In this document: positions 57,512 to 64,000 of the stretch, one piece after another
Layout: each line of letters begins with the position of its first letter
Numbering within the stretch: position 1 is the stretch's first letter
DNA from: Bradyrhizobium sp. LMTR 3
Lineage (GTDB): Bacteria > Pseudomonadota > Alphaproteobacteria > Rhizobiales > Xanthobacteraceae
Reading direction: 5' to 3'
DNA: 64,000 bases
Assembly (NCBI RefSeq): GCF_001693485.1
Contig: NZ_MAXC01000049.1
Coordinates: forward strand, 124,001-188,000
The notes under the pieces: generated by a model
What the model was told of the DNA's origin: nothing
What the model saw: the letters and a program-made list of their open reading frames with translations, nothing else
The model's database searches: none
Program-made: the position numbers and the translations under genes

Positions 57512-57543
57512 TTGTCCAAGAGAGAAGTAGGCTTGTCCAAGAG
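57512..57543 (+). promoter_or_regulatory. 11-bp direct repeat 21 bp apart upstream of pqqA
   Basis: TTGTCCAAGAG occurs at 57512-57522 and 57533-57543, two helical turns apart, 130 bp upstream of pqqA. Such spacing is typical of activator binding sites. A GGCACGA-ATG-TCGTGCC hairpin at 57634-57650 lies in the likely leader. Confidence 0.4.
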
Positions 57544-57673
57544 CGAACTTCTTCCTTCGGAGATGGTGCGCAGAGTGCGACCTTCGACCTTCCGTACTTG
57601 CGCTCTGTCCACGGTGACCCTAGTTTTCGTCCCGGCACGAATGTCGTGCCAGCACTGCTTGGGAGGACCCCTG

Positions 57674-57754
57674 ATGAGTTGGAAGACTCCGAAGATCGTC
57701 GAAGTGTCGGTGGGCATGGAAATCAACATGTACGCCTGCGCGGCGCGTAAGTAG
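57674..57754 (+). CDS. pqqA: Pyrroloquinoline quinone precursor peptide PqqA
   Basis: A 26-residue peptide, MSWKTPKIVEVSVGMEINMY at the start and ACAARK at the end. Glu16 and Tyr20 in the ExxxY arrangement are the two residues fused to make PQQ. A GGGAGGA site lies 8 bp before the ATG. The gene is alone: no pqqB, C, D or E follows within 6 kb, so it must be processed by enzymes encoded elsewhere. The putative SoxYZ-like carrier at the right edge suggests a quinoprotein locus nearby. Confidence 0.9.
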   Translation: MSWKTPKIVEVSVGMEINMYACAARK

Positions 57755-58045
57755 ACGCGTCGAAGCGGTCTGCCCGGCTCCGGCAACAGCATGTTGCTGC
57801 GGGCCGGGCGGGCTGTTCAATTGCCAAGAAGTCCTCCATTGCTTGCACCAAGAGTGGGCCCGCGGTTCCTGCCAAAGCCAGCGGGATCTCCCGTAGGCGG
57901 CCGACGGTGCCGATCCAGCCCAGTTTCTGCGCTGCTCCACCTGCATTCCGTGTCTTCCCGTGGCTCGCGGACGGTCGCCGCATCATGCTAGGGTGTGCTG
58001 GCCGGCACCGCCGGGAATCACCCGTTCAACTCCATGACCCGCTGA
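57755..58045. other. Intergenic stretch without a recognised gene
   Basis: The 291 bp after pqqA hold only low-quality Arg/Pro-rich frames on both strands. I see no clear promoter, repeat or hairpin with a T-tract. Confidence 0.6.
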
Positions 58046-58918
58046 ATGCGAATGTCTATGCGTGCAAGGACCTTCCAGGCGGCGGTCGTGTCCTTTGCTG
58101 CGCTGCTGCCGGCTTGTGGCTATGCCGAGGGCATCGACACCGAGCATCTGTTCGGCTTTATGATCGGCACCGATGTCGGCAATGTCGGCGAACGGGAGCT
58201 TCAGAGCGAGACGACCGGGCGCTTCGGCAGGAACGGAGGTACTTACCGGGCGGTCGGCCAGGAGTTTGAACTGGAGTTTGTGCCGGTCCGGAATTTTAGA
58301 ATCGAGGTGGGAAGCACCTTTGCGTCGCATCTGATCAGTGGCGTGCCGGGCCTTGATGACCAGCGCCGGCTGTCATGGCAGGGTGGATCGATCGACTTGC
58401 GCTACCGCTTTCTCGATCGGGAAACGGCACCATTCGGAGTTACGTTCGCGACGGAAGCCCACGCGCATCGTGTCGAGGAGACGACCGCTGAAGCGGTCCG
58501 GAGTTTCGGGACTGAATTCAGGCTGGCGTTCGATCGCGAGCTCGTACCGAATCGCGTCGTCGCCGGGTTCAACCTGATCTACGAACCAGAGTGGACACGA
58601 TTGATCGGTAGTGGCGCGATGGAGCGGGAGTCTACCGCCGGCACGGCGCTTGGGGTCATGGCGCAGTTGCGTCCCGGTTTCTTGCTAGGCGGAGAGGCGC
58701 GTTACCTGCGAAAATATGATGGGATCTGTCTGGACAAACTTGCAGGGCAGGCGTTGTTTGTCGGTCCGACCGCATATTTCCAGTTGTCGAAAAGCTCGTG
58801 GCTGACCGCGAGTTGGAGCTTGCAAGCGTGGGGGCGTCCGGTGGGGTCGACTGCCGGCCTTGATCTCGTCAATTTCGAACGTCACCAGGCGCGGCTGGTA
58901 TTTGGCGTCAACTTTTAG
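58046..58918 (+). CDS. Putative outer-membrane beta-barrel protein
   Basis: A 290-residue protein with a signal (FQAAVVSFAALLPACGYAEG; ATGs at 58046, 58052 and 58058 are possible). The mature part has alternating amphipathic strands, such as YRAVGQEFELEFVPVRNFRI and SWLTASWSLQAWGRPVG, and ends in RLVFGVNF with the terminal Phe expected of barrel proteins. No family is recognised with certainty. A role in transport or envelope structure is inferred. Confidence 0.65.
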   Translation: MRMSMRARTFQAAVVSFAALLPACGYAEGIDTEHLFGFMIGTDVGNVGERELQSETTGRFGRNGGTYRAVGQEFELEFVPVRNFRIEVGSTFASHLISGVPGLDDQRRLSWQGGSIDLRYRFLDRETAPFGVTFATEAHAHRVEETTAEAVRSFGTEFRLAFDRELVPNRVVAGFNLIYEPEWTRLIGSGAMERESTAGTALGVMAQLRPGFLLGGEARYLRKYDGICLDKLAGQALFVGPTAYFQLSKSSWLTASWSLQAWGRPVGSTAGLDLVNFERHQARLVFGVNF

Positions 58919-59041
58919 GGCTGGCGGCTGCGCGCGCGGCCCCGAGTTCCGGCTTTTTCACGGGGTAGTGAAACGTCAGGCCGCCCATTGCCGTAGCTCT
59001 TTGCGTTAATCTGTTCGGGAACAATGCAAGGGATATCAGAT

Positions 59042-59278
59042 ATGACTCCGATAGATTTGGTCGTGACCGTTTGTGCGGTGCTCTCGCCCACCACTTGCGA
59101 GGAAACCCATTTGGTCTTTTCTTCAAATGCTTCGTTGAAGCAATGTGCCATGGCTGCGCAGCCCTACATCGCGCAATGGGTGGGCGAACATCCGAAATGG
59201 ACCGCGGTCAAGTGGCGTTGCGAATATCCAGGTACCAATCGAAAGGCATCCCGCGACGCCGTGTGGTCGGCAGGCTGA
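59042..59278 (+). CDS. Small hypothetical protein with paired cysteines
   Basis: A 78-residue protein (MTPIDLVVTVCAVLSPTTCE at the start). The N-terminus is hydrophobic, then four Cys in all (VCAV, TTCE, QCAM, WRCEYPG), suggesting two disulfides in the periplasm. ORFs of this style (CMAAQPYIAQWVGEHPKWTA region) recur in alphaproteobacteria. AAGGGAT precedes the ATG. Function unknown. Confidence 0.65.
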   Translation: MTPIDLVVTVCAVLSPTTCEETHLVFSSNASLKQCAMAAQPYIAQWVGEHPKWTAVKWRCEYPGTNRKASRDAVWSAG

Positions 59279-59296
59279 ATGGTCGTCCAGCGGCGG

Positions 59297-59641
59297 CTAT
59301 TTGTTACAGTCCTTTAAATCCTTGTCCGCGATCGAAAAAACGGCGTCAGCCTTGATTTCGATCTCGCGAACGAAGCAGTGCTTTGAGCCGCGATAGCCGA
59401 CCTTGGCGTCATAACGTCCCGGCTCCACGCCCGTGATGCGCAGGCGTTCGTCGTGGTCGACTTCCTTGTCCTTGTCGTTCAGGGTGAGGTTGGGACCCCA
59501 ATCGTTCTTGCCGGGCGGGGAAAGCTGAAACTCGGAAATGGTCGCCGTCGTAAGATTCCACAACCGGATGCCTTTTCCCTGCGCGGCCACCTCGTTGGCG
59601 CTCGTTGACAGCAGTGCCAACAAAGCCAGTATCCATCGCAT
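59297..59641 (-). CDS. Exported hypothetical protein
   Basis: A 114-residue protein with a Sec signal (MRWILALLALLSTSANEVAA). The mature domain is strand-rich: IRLWNLTTATISEFQLSPPG, LTLNDKDKEVDHDERLRITG and RYDAKVGYRGSKHCFVREIE, a small beta-sandwich-like pattern ending in KDLKDCNK. Two Cys may pair. It is followed on the same strand by no gene and preceded by the pentapeptide-repeat gene, 34 bp away, so the two may be cotranscribed. Function unknown. Confidence 0.75.
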   Translation of the reverse strand: MRWILALLALLSTSANEVAAQGKGIRLWNLTTATISEFQLSPPGKNDWGPNLTLNDKDKEVDHDERLRITGVEPGRYDAKVGYRGSKHCFVREIEIKADAVFSIADKDLKDCNK

Positions 59642-59675
59642 CGGTCATCCTTTCGTCGCGGGGCGCCTGGAGCCG

Positions 59676-60470
59676 TCATTGCCTGATCAGACGGTCTCGA
59701 TTTTTGATTTTATCGAAGTTTCTTGCCCGATCGAGACCGATCGGGGCGATCAACCGGGCCGTATCGAGATCGGCACCGTCGAAATCGGTATCGATGACGG
59801 TGATGCCGGTCAGGTCGGCTCCGCCCAGTTGGGCACTCTTGAGAGAAGCCCCGGTGAGGTCGCCGCCCTTCAGCACCGCAAATTCGAGATCGACACGAGA
59901 CAGATCCGCGCCGCGCGCGTTCAGGCGTTCCAGATTGGCCGATTTCAGCACCGCGCGCATCAGGCCCATCGATTGGTTGCGCATGTCGGCACCGAGATTT
60001 GCGCCTTCGATCGAAGCGCCGACGAGGCTCGCACCGGTGAGATCGGCAGCGACGCGTGCTCCCGAAAGATCGGCGCCGTCCAGGCGGGCGCGAGCCATCT
60101 GCGAAGCGAACAGGTTTGCGTTCCTGAGGCTTGCGCCGGTCAGGTCGGCTTCGATTAGCCATGCCTGGTCGAGGATTGCGCGGTCGAGTCTGGCGCCGGC
60201 GAGCTTTGTCTTGTTGAGTCGGGCTGCGCGGAAAGTTGCGCCGGACAGGTTGAGTCCCGATAGGTCCAGGCCGGATAATCTTTTCCCGGTGAAATCGGCG
60301 GGCGCGGCGATGGTCGCCGCGGCGAGCGCGGCCTCGACCTCTCCACGGGACAATTCGGCCGAGACCATATCGGGCGACGACAGGTCAATATGACGCATCA
60401 TGTCCTGGGCCGTTGCCGTCATCGCCACAAGAGCAAGACCGAGCGCTGCAGTTCCGATCGAGCGTTTCAT
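59676..60470 (-). CDS. Exported pentapeptide-repeat protein
   Basis: A 264-residue protein with a signal (MKRSIGTAALGLALVAMTAT AQ). From residue ~70 to 250 runs a pentapeptide-repeat helix: LSGLDLSGLNLSGATFRAAR, LIEADLTGASLRNANLFASQ and LKGGDLTGASLKSAQLGGAD. The start at 60470 is chosen for the signal; the frame is open to 60515. It lies 48 bp after the ABC transporter ATPase on the same strand. Exported pentapeptide proteins occur beside PQQ/XoxF loci; the role is unknown. Confidence 0.88.
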   Translation of the reverse strand: MKRSIGTAALGLALVAMTATAQDMMRHIDLSSPDMVSAELSRGEVEAALAAATIAAPADFTGKRLSGLDLSGLNLSGATFRAARLNKTKLAGARLDRAILDQAWLIEADLTGASLRNANLFASQMARARLDGADLSGARVAADLTGASLVGASIEGANLGADMRNQSMGLMRAVLKSANLERLNARGADLSRVDLEFAVLKGGDLTGASLKSAQLGGADLTGITVIDTDFDGADLDTARLIAPIGLDRARNFDKIKNRDRLIRQ

Positions 60471-60518
60471 CGTCAACCCCAACCGATCACGCATCCTAGC
60501 ACCGGCCCAGGGCACTGC

Positions 60519-61247
60519 CTATGACCCATCCTGCTTGGTGGGACAGCCATCGATCCGCCGCATGATTTCCGATTTGATTGCGGCGATCTCAACCTCTCCG
60601 CGTGCGCTTCGCGGCGTGCGGATAGGCAGGTCCGCGAGAACCCGGGCCGGGCGCGGCGACAGCAGGATCACGCGATCGCCAAGACGAACCGCGTCATCTA
60701 CGTCATGGGTGACCAGCAGCGTCATCACGGAGCGACCGTCTATCAACATGGCGATCTCATCACGCAGGCGGCTCGCAAGGGCGGCGTCTAGCGAGGCGAG
60801 CGGTTCGTCGAGAATAAGAAATTCCGGCTCAACGGCGAAGGCGCGGGCAAGCGCCACGCGCCGCGCGAGGCCGAGCGATAATTCGCCGGGAAAATGGTTG
60901 CGATGTGCCTTCAGCTCCAGAATTTCGAAGAGTGCTGAAAGCTTCGGTTCATCGGCAAGAGGCGCGGCAAGTCGCACATTCTCCTCGACCGACCGCCACG
61001 GCAACAGCCGCGGCTCCTGGAATACGAAGCCGATCCGCGCGCCGGCGGGTCGCGAGACGCGCCCTTGAAAATCGGGATCGAGGCCGGCGAGGATCCGAAG
61101 CATCGTGCTCTTGCCGCAGCCGGATGGGCCGACCAATACACCAACCTCTCCTGCATTAAGCGCAAAGGCGACGCCGGCGATCACGTCGTGCTGTTCGCCC
61201 GCCGCGCTCTTGAACGTCTTGCTGGCGATTTCGACCTCAAGCCGCAC
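60519..61247 (-). CDS. ABC importer ATP-binding protein (SsuB/TauB-like)
   Basis: A 242-residue ATPase from a GTG at 61247 overlapping the permease end by 11 bp. Walker A GPSGCGKSTMLRILAGLD, FVFQEPRLLPWRSVEENVRL (typical of SsuB/TauB/NrtD), signature ELSLGLARRVALARAFAVEP and Walker B FLILDEPLASLDAALASRLR. The signature has LSLGLARR instead of LSGGMRQR, a change in the canonical motif. It works with the neighbouring permease and binding protein. Confidence 0.9.
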   Translation of the reverse strand: MRLEVEIASKTFKSAAGEQHDVIAGVAFALNAGEVGVLVGPSGCGKSTMLRILAGLDPDFQGRVSRPAGARIGFVFQEPRLLPWRSVEENVRLAAPLADEPKLSALFEILELKAHRNHFPGELSLGLARRVALARAFAVEPEFLILDEPLASLDAALASRLRDEIAMLIDGRSVMTLLVTHDVDDAVRLGDRVILLSPRPARVLADLPIRTPRSARGEVEIAAIKSEIMRRIDGCPTKQDGS

Positions 61248-61974
61248 GGGGACGCCACCGGGATGCCCGGGCCTCGAACGGCTGCACCAGCAAGGTTTCA
61301 ATGAGAAGCACGACCGCGGCGAAGCTCAGCGAGTAGGCAAGCAATAAAGGAATGTCGAATAGCTGGAACGCCACGCCAATCTCGAAACCAACGCCGTTCG
61401 GACGTCCAAGCAATTCCGCAACAAGTACGATTTTCCAGACCAGGGAAAGTCCTGATCGTGCCGCGGCTGCAATGTAGGGCGACAGTTGCGGCAAAATGAC
61501 GTGTCGAAACCTGCTCCAGCGCGGCAACGCGAACACCGTCGCCATTTCGTCCAGCGCCGCGTCGAGGGCACGCGCGCCCTCACGTAGCGTCACGACGGCG
61601 GTCGGGAGTTTGTTGATGGCGATTGCCGCAATTGCAGCGACTTCAGTCAATCCGGCCCAGATGTAGGCGAGCACGATGACCACGAGCGCCGGCAGATTGA
61701 GCAGCAGGATCAGCCAGGGGTCGCCAAGCCGATCGGCAAGCCGCACCCGGCCCATCAGGTATCCGATAGCCGAGCCCAGCGCCATCGCCAGGGTGAAGGC
61801 GAGCGTAACGCGCGCCAATGTCGCGCCGAGATGGAAGAACAGGTCGCCCGACCTGGCTTCCGCGATCATGGCCGTGAGCACGGTGGGTGGAGGTGGCAGC
61901 TTCGCGTCACCGGCAAACAGCGAAGCGATCCACCAGATCGCGACGAACATGGCGAACGACAGCAGGCGTGCCAC
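61237..61974 (-). CDS. ABC importer permease (SsuC/TauC-like)
   Basis: A 245-residue permease starting at a GTG (61974) right after the binding-protein stop; GGGAG lies 7 bp upstream. Helices include LLSFAMFVAIWWIASLFAG, ATLARVTLAFTLAMALGSAI, DPWLILLLNLPALVVIVLAY and the loop RFRHVILPQLSPYIAAAARS, which matches the EAA region. It is the membrane part of the nitrate/sulfonate/taurine-type importer. The substrate is unknown. Confidence 0.9.
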   Translation of the reverse strand: MARLLSFAMFVAIWWIASLFAGDAKLPPPPTVLTAMIAEARSGDLFFHLGATLARVTLAFTLAMALGSAIGYLMGRVRLADRLGDPWLILLLNLPALVVIVLAYIWAGLTEVAAIAAIAINKLPTAVVTLREGARALDAALDEMATVFALPRWSRFRHVILPQLSPYIAAAARSGLSLVWKIVLVAELLGRPNGVGFEIGVAFQLFDIPLLLAYSLSFAAVVLLIETLLVQPFEARASRWRPRAA

Positions 61975-61975
61975 C

Positions 61976-62950
61976 TCAATCTCCCGGGATCGCGTGGTAG
62001 AATGTTCCGGCATCCAGTTCGGGCGCTGGCCCGACAAGTTCATGACCGCCGATTTCAGCCAGCACGCGGTAGAGAATGCGTGCGTCGGCTTCTTCGTCGG
62101 CGATCGGACGACGCGGAATTCCCTCTCGATAGCGATCACGATAGGCGCGCAACGTTGCGGCGTCTGGAGCGCCGGTCAGCGGTGCAATTTTCTCCCACTC
62201 GGCATCCGAGGTCGACAGAATCTCCTTCGCCGCGCGGGTCATGGCGATGAAGCGGGCAATCTTGTCCTGGTTTGTGTTCGCCCATTTTTCGTCGAAGACG
62301 TAGCCGAGCATCGCAGAGCGGCCTTTGGCGCCCAGTTTCGGCAGCAGGTCTTCGATGCCGGCGATGCGGCGGAAGCCCTTTGCTTCCAGTGCCGCACAGA
62401 AATTCCAGTAGTTCACGGTCGCATCCATTTCGCCGCTGAGCGTCTTGGCTGCCAGCAGCGGCGGTGCGCCGTAAGCGATTGTCGCGTCCGACTTCAGGTC
62501 GATGCCGCCCTGTTTCAACCATGCCACAAGCAGCAGCCAGTTCTTGTCGATCGGCCCGCCCGCGACGGCGAGCTTGCGGCCCTTGAGATCGGCCAAGGTC
62601 TGGATCGGTGATGAGGCAGGGACCATCACGGCGCCGAGCGCGCTCGAATAGGGATAGAATGCCAGTTTGGCGCCAAGCCCGCGTTCGCGCGACACCCAAA
62701 GCCAGTCGGTGACCACAATGTCGGCATTCCCGGCGCGAAGCGCGATCTTGCCCGCCTCGGGGCTCGCCAGTTCGAGAACCTGGACCGAAAGGTTGGCCTG
62801 CTTGTCGAGGCCGTGCGCGCGGATCACAGCAAGTTCCCAGGCGAATGTTCCGGTCTTCTGCACCGCAACGCGTAAGGCCTCGGCGCTGCAGCACGTGCCG
62901 AGCGAGGCCAAGACAATCGTAGCGAGCAGCGTGCGAACAAAATGCGTCAT
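61976..62950 (-). CDS. ABC importer periplasmic binding protein of unknown ligand
   Basis: A 324-residue protein with a Sec signal (LLATIVLASLGTCCSAEALR) and a type-2 binding fold: VQKTGTFAWELAVIRAHGLD, GNADIVVTDWLWVSRERGLG, LKGRKLAVAGGPIDKNWLLL and ATVNYWNFCAALEAKGFRRI. It resembles SsuA/NrtA/ThiY binding proteins. Order binding protein-permease-ATPase-pentapeptide protein on one strand suggests an operon. Given the SoxYZ-like carrier next door, a ligand linked to methanol or alcohol oxidation is possible, but unproven. Confidence 0.85.
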   Translation of the reverse strand: MTHFVRTLLATIVLASLGTCCSAEALRVAVQKTGTFAWELAVIRAHGLDKQANLSVQVLELASPEAGKIALRAGNADIVVTDWLWVSRERGLGAKLAFYPYSSALGAVMVPASSPIQTLADLKGRKLAVAGGPIDKNWLLLVAWLKQGGIDLKSDATIAYGAPPLLAAKTLSGEMDATVNYWNFCAALEAKGFRRIAGIEDLLPKLGAKGRSAMLGYVFDEKWANTNQDKIARFIAMTRAAKEILSTSDAEWEKIAPLTGAPDAATLRAYRDRYREGIPRRPIADEEADARILYRVLAEIGGHELVGPAPELDAGTFYHAIPGD

Positions 62951-63036
62951 GGTGCCGTGAGCCGTATCCTTGAACGTCTGCTTTTCAGCTCGCCAGTCAT
63001 AGCATAGCTTCCAGGGCTAACAGCGGGAGGAAGAGT

Positions 63037-63396
63037 ATGACGCTTGTCGGATGGGTACGACGTATTGTCGCCACGTTGACAGCGCTGATGACGATTGCGG
63101 CGGTCGCGCACGCCCAGGACATCAATGATTATCCGACGTCGGCGCGCGTCGAATATGTTTTCGGGTGCCTCAAGGCAAATGGCGAGACGCGGCAGGCGAT
63201 CGTGCAATGTTCCTGTTCGGTCGACGTCGTGGCTTCACTCTTGCCCTACGAGCGTTATGTCACGGCCGAAACCGTGCTCAGTATGTCGCAGGTCCGGAGC
63301 GATCTGGGCGGTCCGTTCCGCACGTCGGAGCAGGCGGCAAGCGCACTCAACGAGCTTAGGCGAGCCCAGGCCGAAGCCGAGGTCCGCTGCTTCTGA
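63037..63396 (+). CDS. Exported small hypothetical protein
   Basis: A 119-residue protein with a Sec signal (VRRIVATLTALMTIAAVAHA). The mature domain has conserved-looking Cys: FGCLKANG, QCSCSVDVV and a C-terminal RCF. Helices (LSMSQVRSDLGGPFRTSEQA) dominate. It is divergent from the binding-protein gene and lies before the SoxYZ-like gene. I recall such proteins near XoxF loci but know no function. Confidence 0.7.
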   Translation: MTLVGWVRRIVATLTALMTIAAVAHAQDINDYPTSARVEYVFGCLKANGETRQAIVQCSCSVDVVASLLPYERYVTAETVLSMSQVRSDLGGPFRTSEQAASALNELRRAQAEAEVRCF

Positions 63397-63452
63397 GGCG
63401 AAGCGGCCGCCGCTTCGAAAGCATCGGCTATCAGGCCCAGCCGCTCTTTCTC

Positions 63453-63502
63453 GTGCCCGGACGCAGCGCAGCACGCGAGTGATGCGCTGCAGAGCCGGGA
63501 CA
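63453..63502. repeat. Palindromic repeat related to 22751-22797
   Basis: GTGCCCGGACGCAGCGCAGC ... GCGCTGCAGAGCCGGGACA forms an imperfect palindrome and shares the CCGGACGC and GCAGAGCCGGGAC ends with the element at 22.75 kb. It lies between convergent genes. Confidence 0.7.
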
Positions 63503-63526
63503 CGGAGCTGCTACATTGGCCGTCGA

Positions 63527-64000
63527 TCAAGTCCCCGAATCATCCACCTTCCATTCGCGCTGGAAGACATGCCCCTCGGTATCTTTTGCCTCGGCGCGGA
63601 AACGTTTCGCTCCATTGGAGACGTAGGTGAATCTGATATTGGGGTCCTCTGAAATGGAAATGCCGCCTTCCATCGTCAACACCAGGCTGTCGTCCTGCCA
63701 GAGCCGCAGTTCATTGATGAAGAAGGCCGGGACATACAGGTGCGTGACCTGGTCCATCTGCAGGCCGGAATTGTTGGGATGGCCGATCATGATCTGGGCT
63801 TCGCGCGCGCCACTGGCCGGGCCTTCGCCGGTCTTCGCGAACTGCCGGTAGCGCATCTGGCCGAGCCTGGCCTTGGCCTCGTCGGCGTTCTTGGCGGCAG
63901 GCGCCGAACAGCCGCCGGAGGCCTTCACATAGGTTTTGGTCATGTAAAGTTTGCCGTCGCTGAGTTCGGCCACCGCATGGACATCGGTGTAATTGTTGAC
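63527..64000 (-). CDS. SoxYZ-like carrier protein associated with quinoprotein dehydrogenases, start off the window
   Basis: The minus frame is open to the right edge (VNNYTDVHAVAELSDGKLYM), so the N-terminus is missing. The seen 157 residues carry the SoxY swinging-arm motif GGCSAPAAKN and then a SoxZ-like domain: IMIGHPNNSGLQMDQVTHLY, VPAFFINELRLWQDDSLVLT and ISISEDPNIRFTYVSNGAKR. Fused SoxYZ-like carriers are typical of PQQ/XoxF-type alcohol dehydrogenase loci, where their cargo is unknown. The terminal carrier Cys is internal here, as expected for the fusion. Confidence 0.88.
   Translation of the reverse strand, partial: VNNYTDVHAVAELSDGKLYMTKTYVKASGGCSAPAAKNADEAKARLGQMRYRQFAKTGEGPASGAREAQIMIGHPNNSGLQMDQVTHLYVPAFFINELRLWQDDSLVLTMEGGISISEDPNIRFTYVSNGAKRFRAEAKDTEGHVFQREWKVDDSGT

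Noticed and set aside
1..64000. CRISPR array, prophage, insertion sequence, tRNA or rRNA
   Set aside because: No regularly spaced repeats, transposase or integrase genes, cloverleaf-like segments or rRNA signatures were seen by eye; a tRNA scan would be decisive for the RNA genes.

Overview
The window looks like a chromosomal segment of an alphaproteobacterium of the Bradyrhizobium/Rhodopseudomonas type. The basis is high GC, dense operons joined by ATGA overlaps, small genes and palindromic repeats that I associate with Bradyrhizobium, perfect EcfG-type (GGAAC-N16/17-CGTT) stress promoters, and the gene families present. No rRNA, tRNA, CRISPR array, prophage or insertion sequence was recognised. 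The genus is an inference from family resemblance, not from a search.

Region 1 (1-12.3 kb) is a periplasmic, molybdenum/tungsten-type formate dehydrogenase locus. It holds a truncated Fe-S protein gene, five accessory genes that are mostly domains of unknown function, a TorD-type chaperone fused to an N-terminal helix-turn-helix, a small Tat-signal protein, the catalytic subunit fdoG (cysteine instead of selenocysteine), fdoH and fdoI. A 51-residue membrane peptide, a DUF971 protein and an exported WD40-cytochrome c fusion follow.

Region 2 (12.3-22.8 kb) is an accessory stretch of small genes: cupin, DUF2188, CsbD, SDR oxidoreductase, FAD/Rieske oxidoreductase, DUF72, CBS, histone-like DUF6496, host-attachment protein and several short hypotheticals. 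Four EcfG-type promoters with full consensus elements, and others with one mismatch, mark it as part of the general stress response. Three short genes at 19.9-20.6 kb are joined by two ATGA overlaps.

Region 3 (22.9-42.4 kb) handles sugars and sugar acids: galactarate dehydratase; a YtfQRT-YjfF-type sugar importer with a GntR/FCD regulator; an aldose dehydrogenase, mutarotase and lactonase; a ChvE-GguA-GguB importer; 5-dehydro-4-deoxyglucarate dehydratase; a LysR regulator; and a TctCBA-type transporter. GarD and KdgD together convert galactarate to 2,5-dioxopentanoate. The dehydrogenase and lactonase would start oxidative breakdown of L-arabinose or D-galactose. Aldonate dehydratase and 2,5-dioxopentanoate dehydrogenase are not in the window.

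Region 4 (42.4-56.6 kb) is a C-P lyase locus. The phnC-phnD-phnE-phnE importer runs divergently from a hexapeptide acetyltransferase, a divergent PhnM and a 2H phosphoesterase-like DUF1045 protein. Next come phnF and, divergent from it, phnGHIJKLMN plus a flavoprotein. Pho-box-like repeats precede three transcription units, and a perfect 14-bp inverted repeat between phnF and phnG is the likely PhnF operator.

Region 5 (56.6-64 kb) holds small exported proteins, a lone pqqA precursor-peptide gene, an outer-membrane barrel protein, a pentapeptide-repeat protein, an orphan ABC importer, and the truncated start-side of a SoxYZ-like carrier. The last of these usually accompanies PQQ-dependent alcohol (XoxF-type) dehydrogenases, so a quinoprotein locus probably continues past the right edge.
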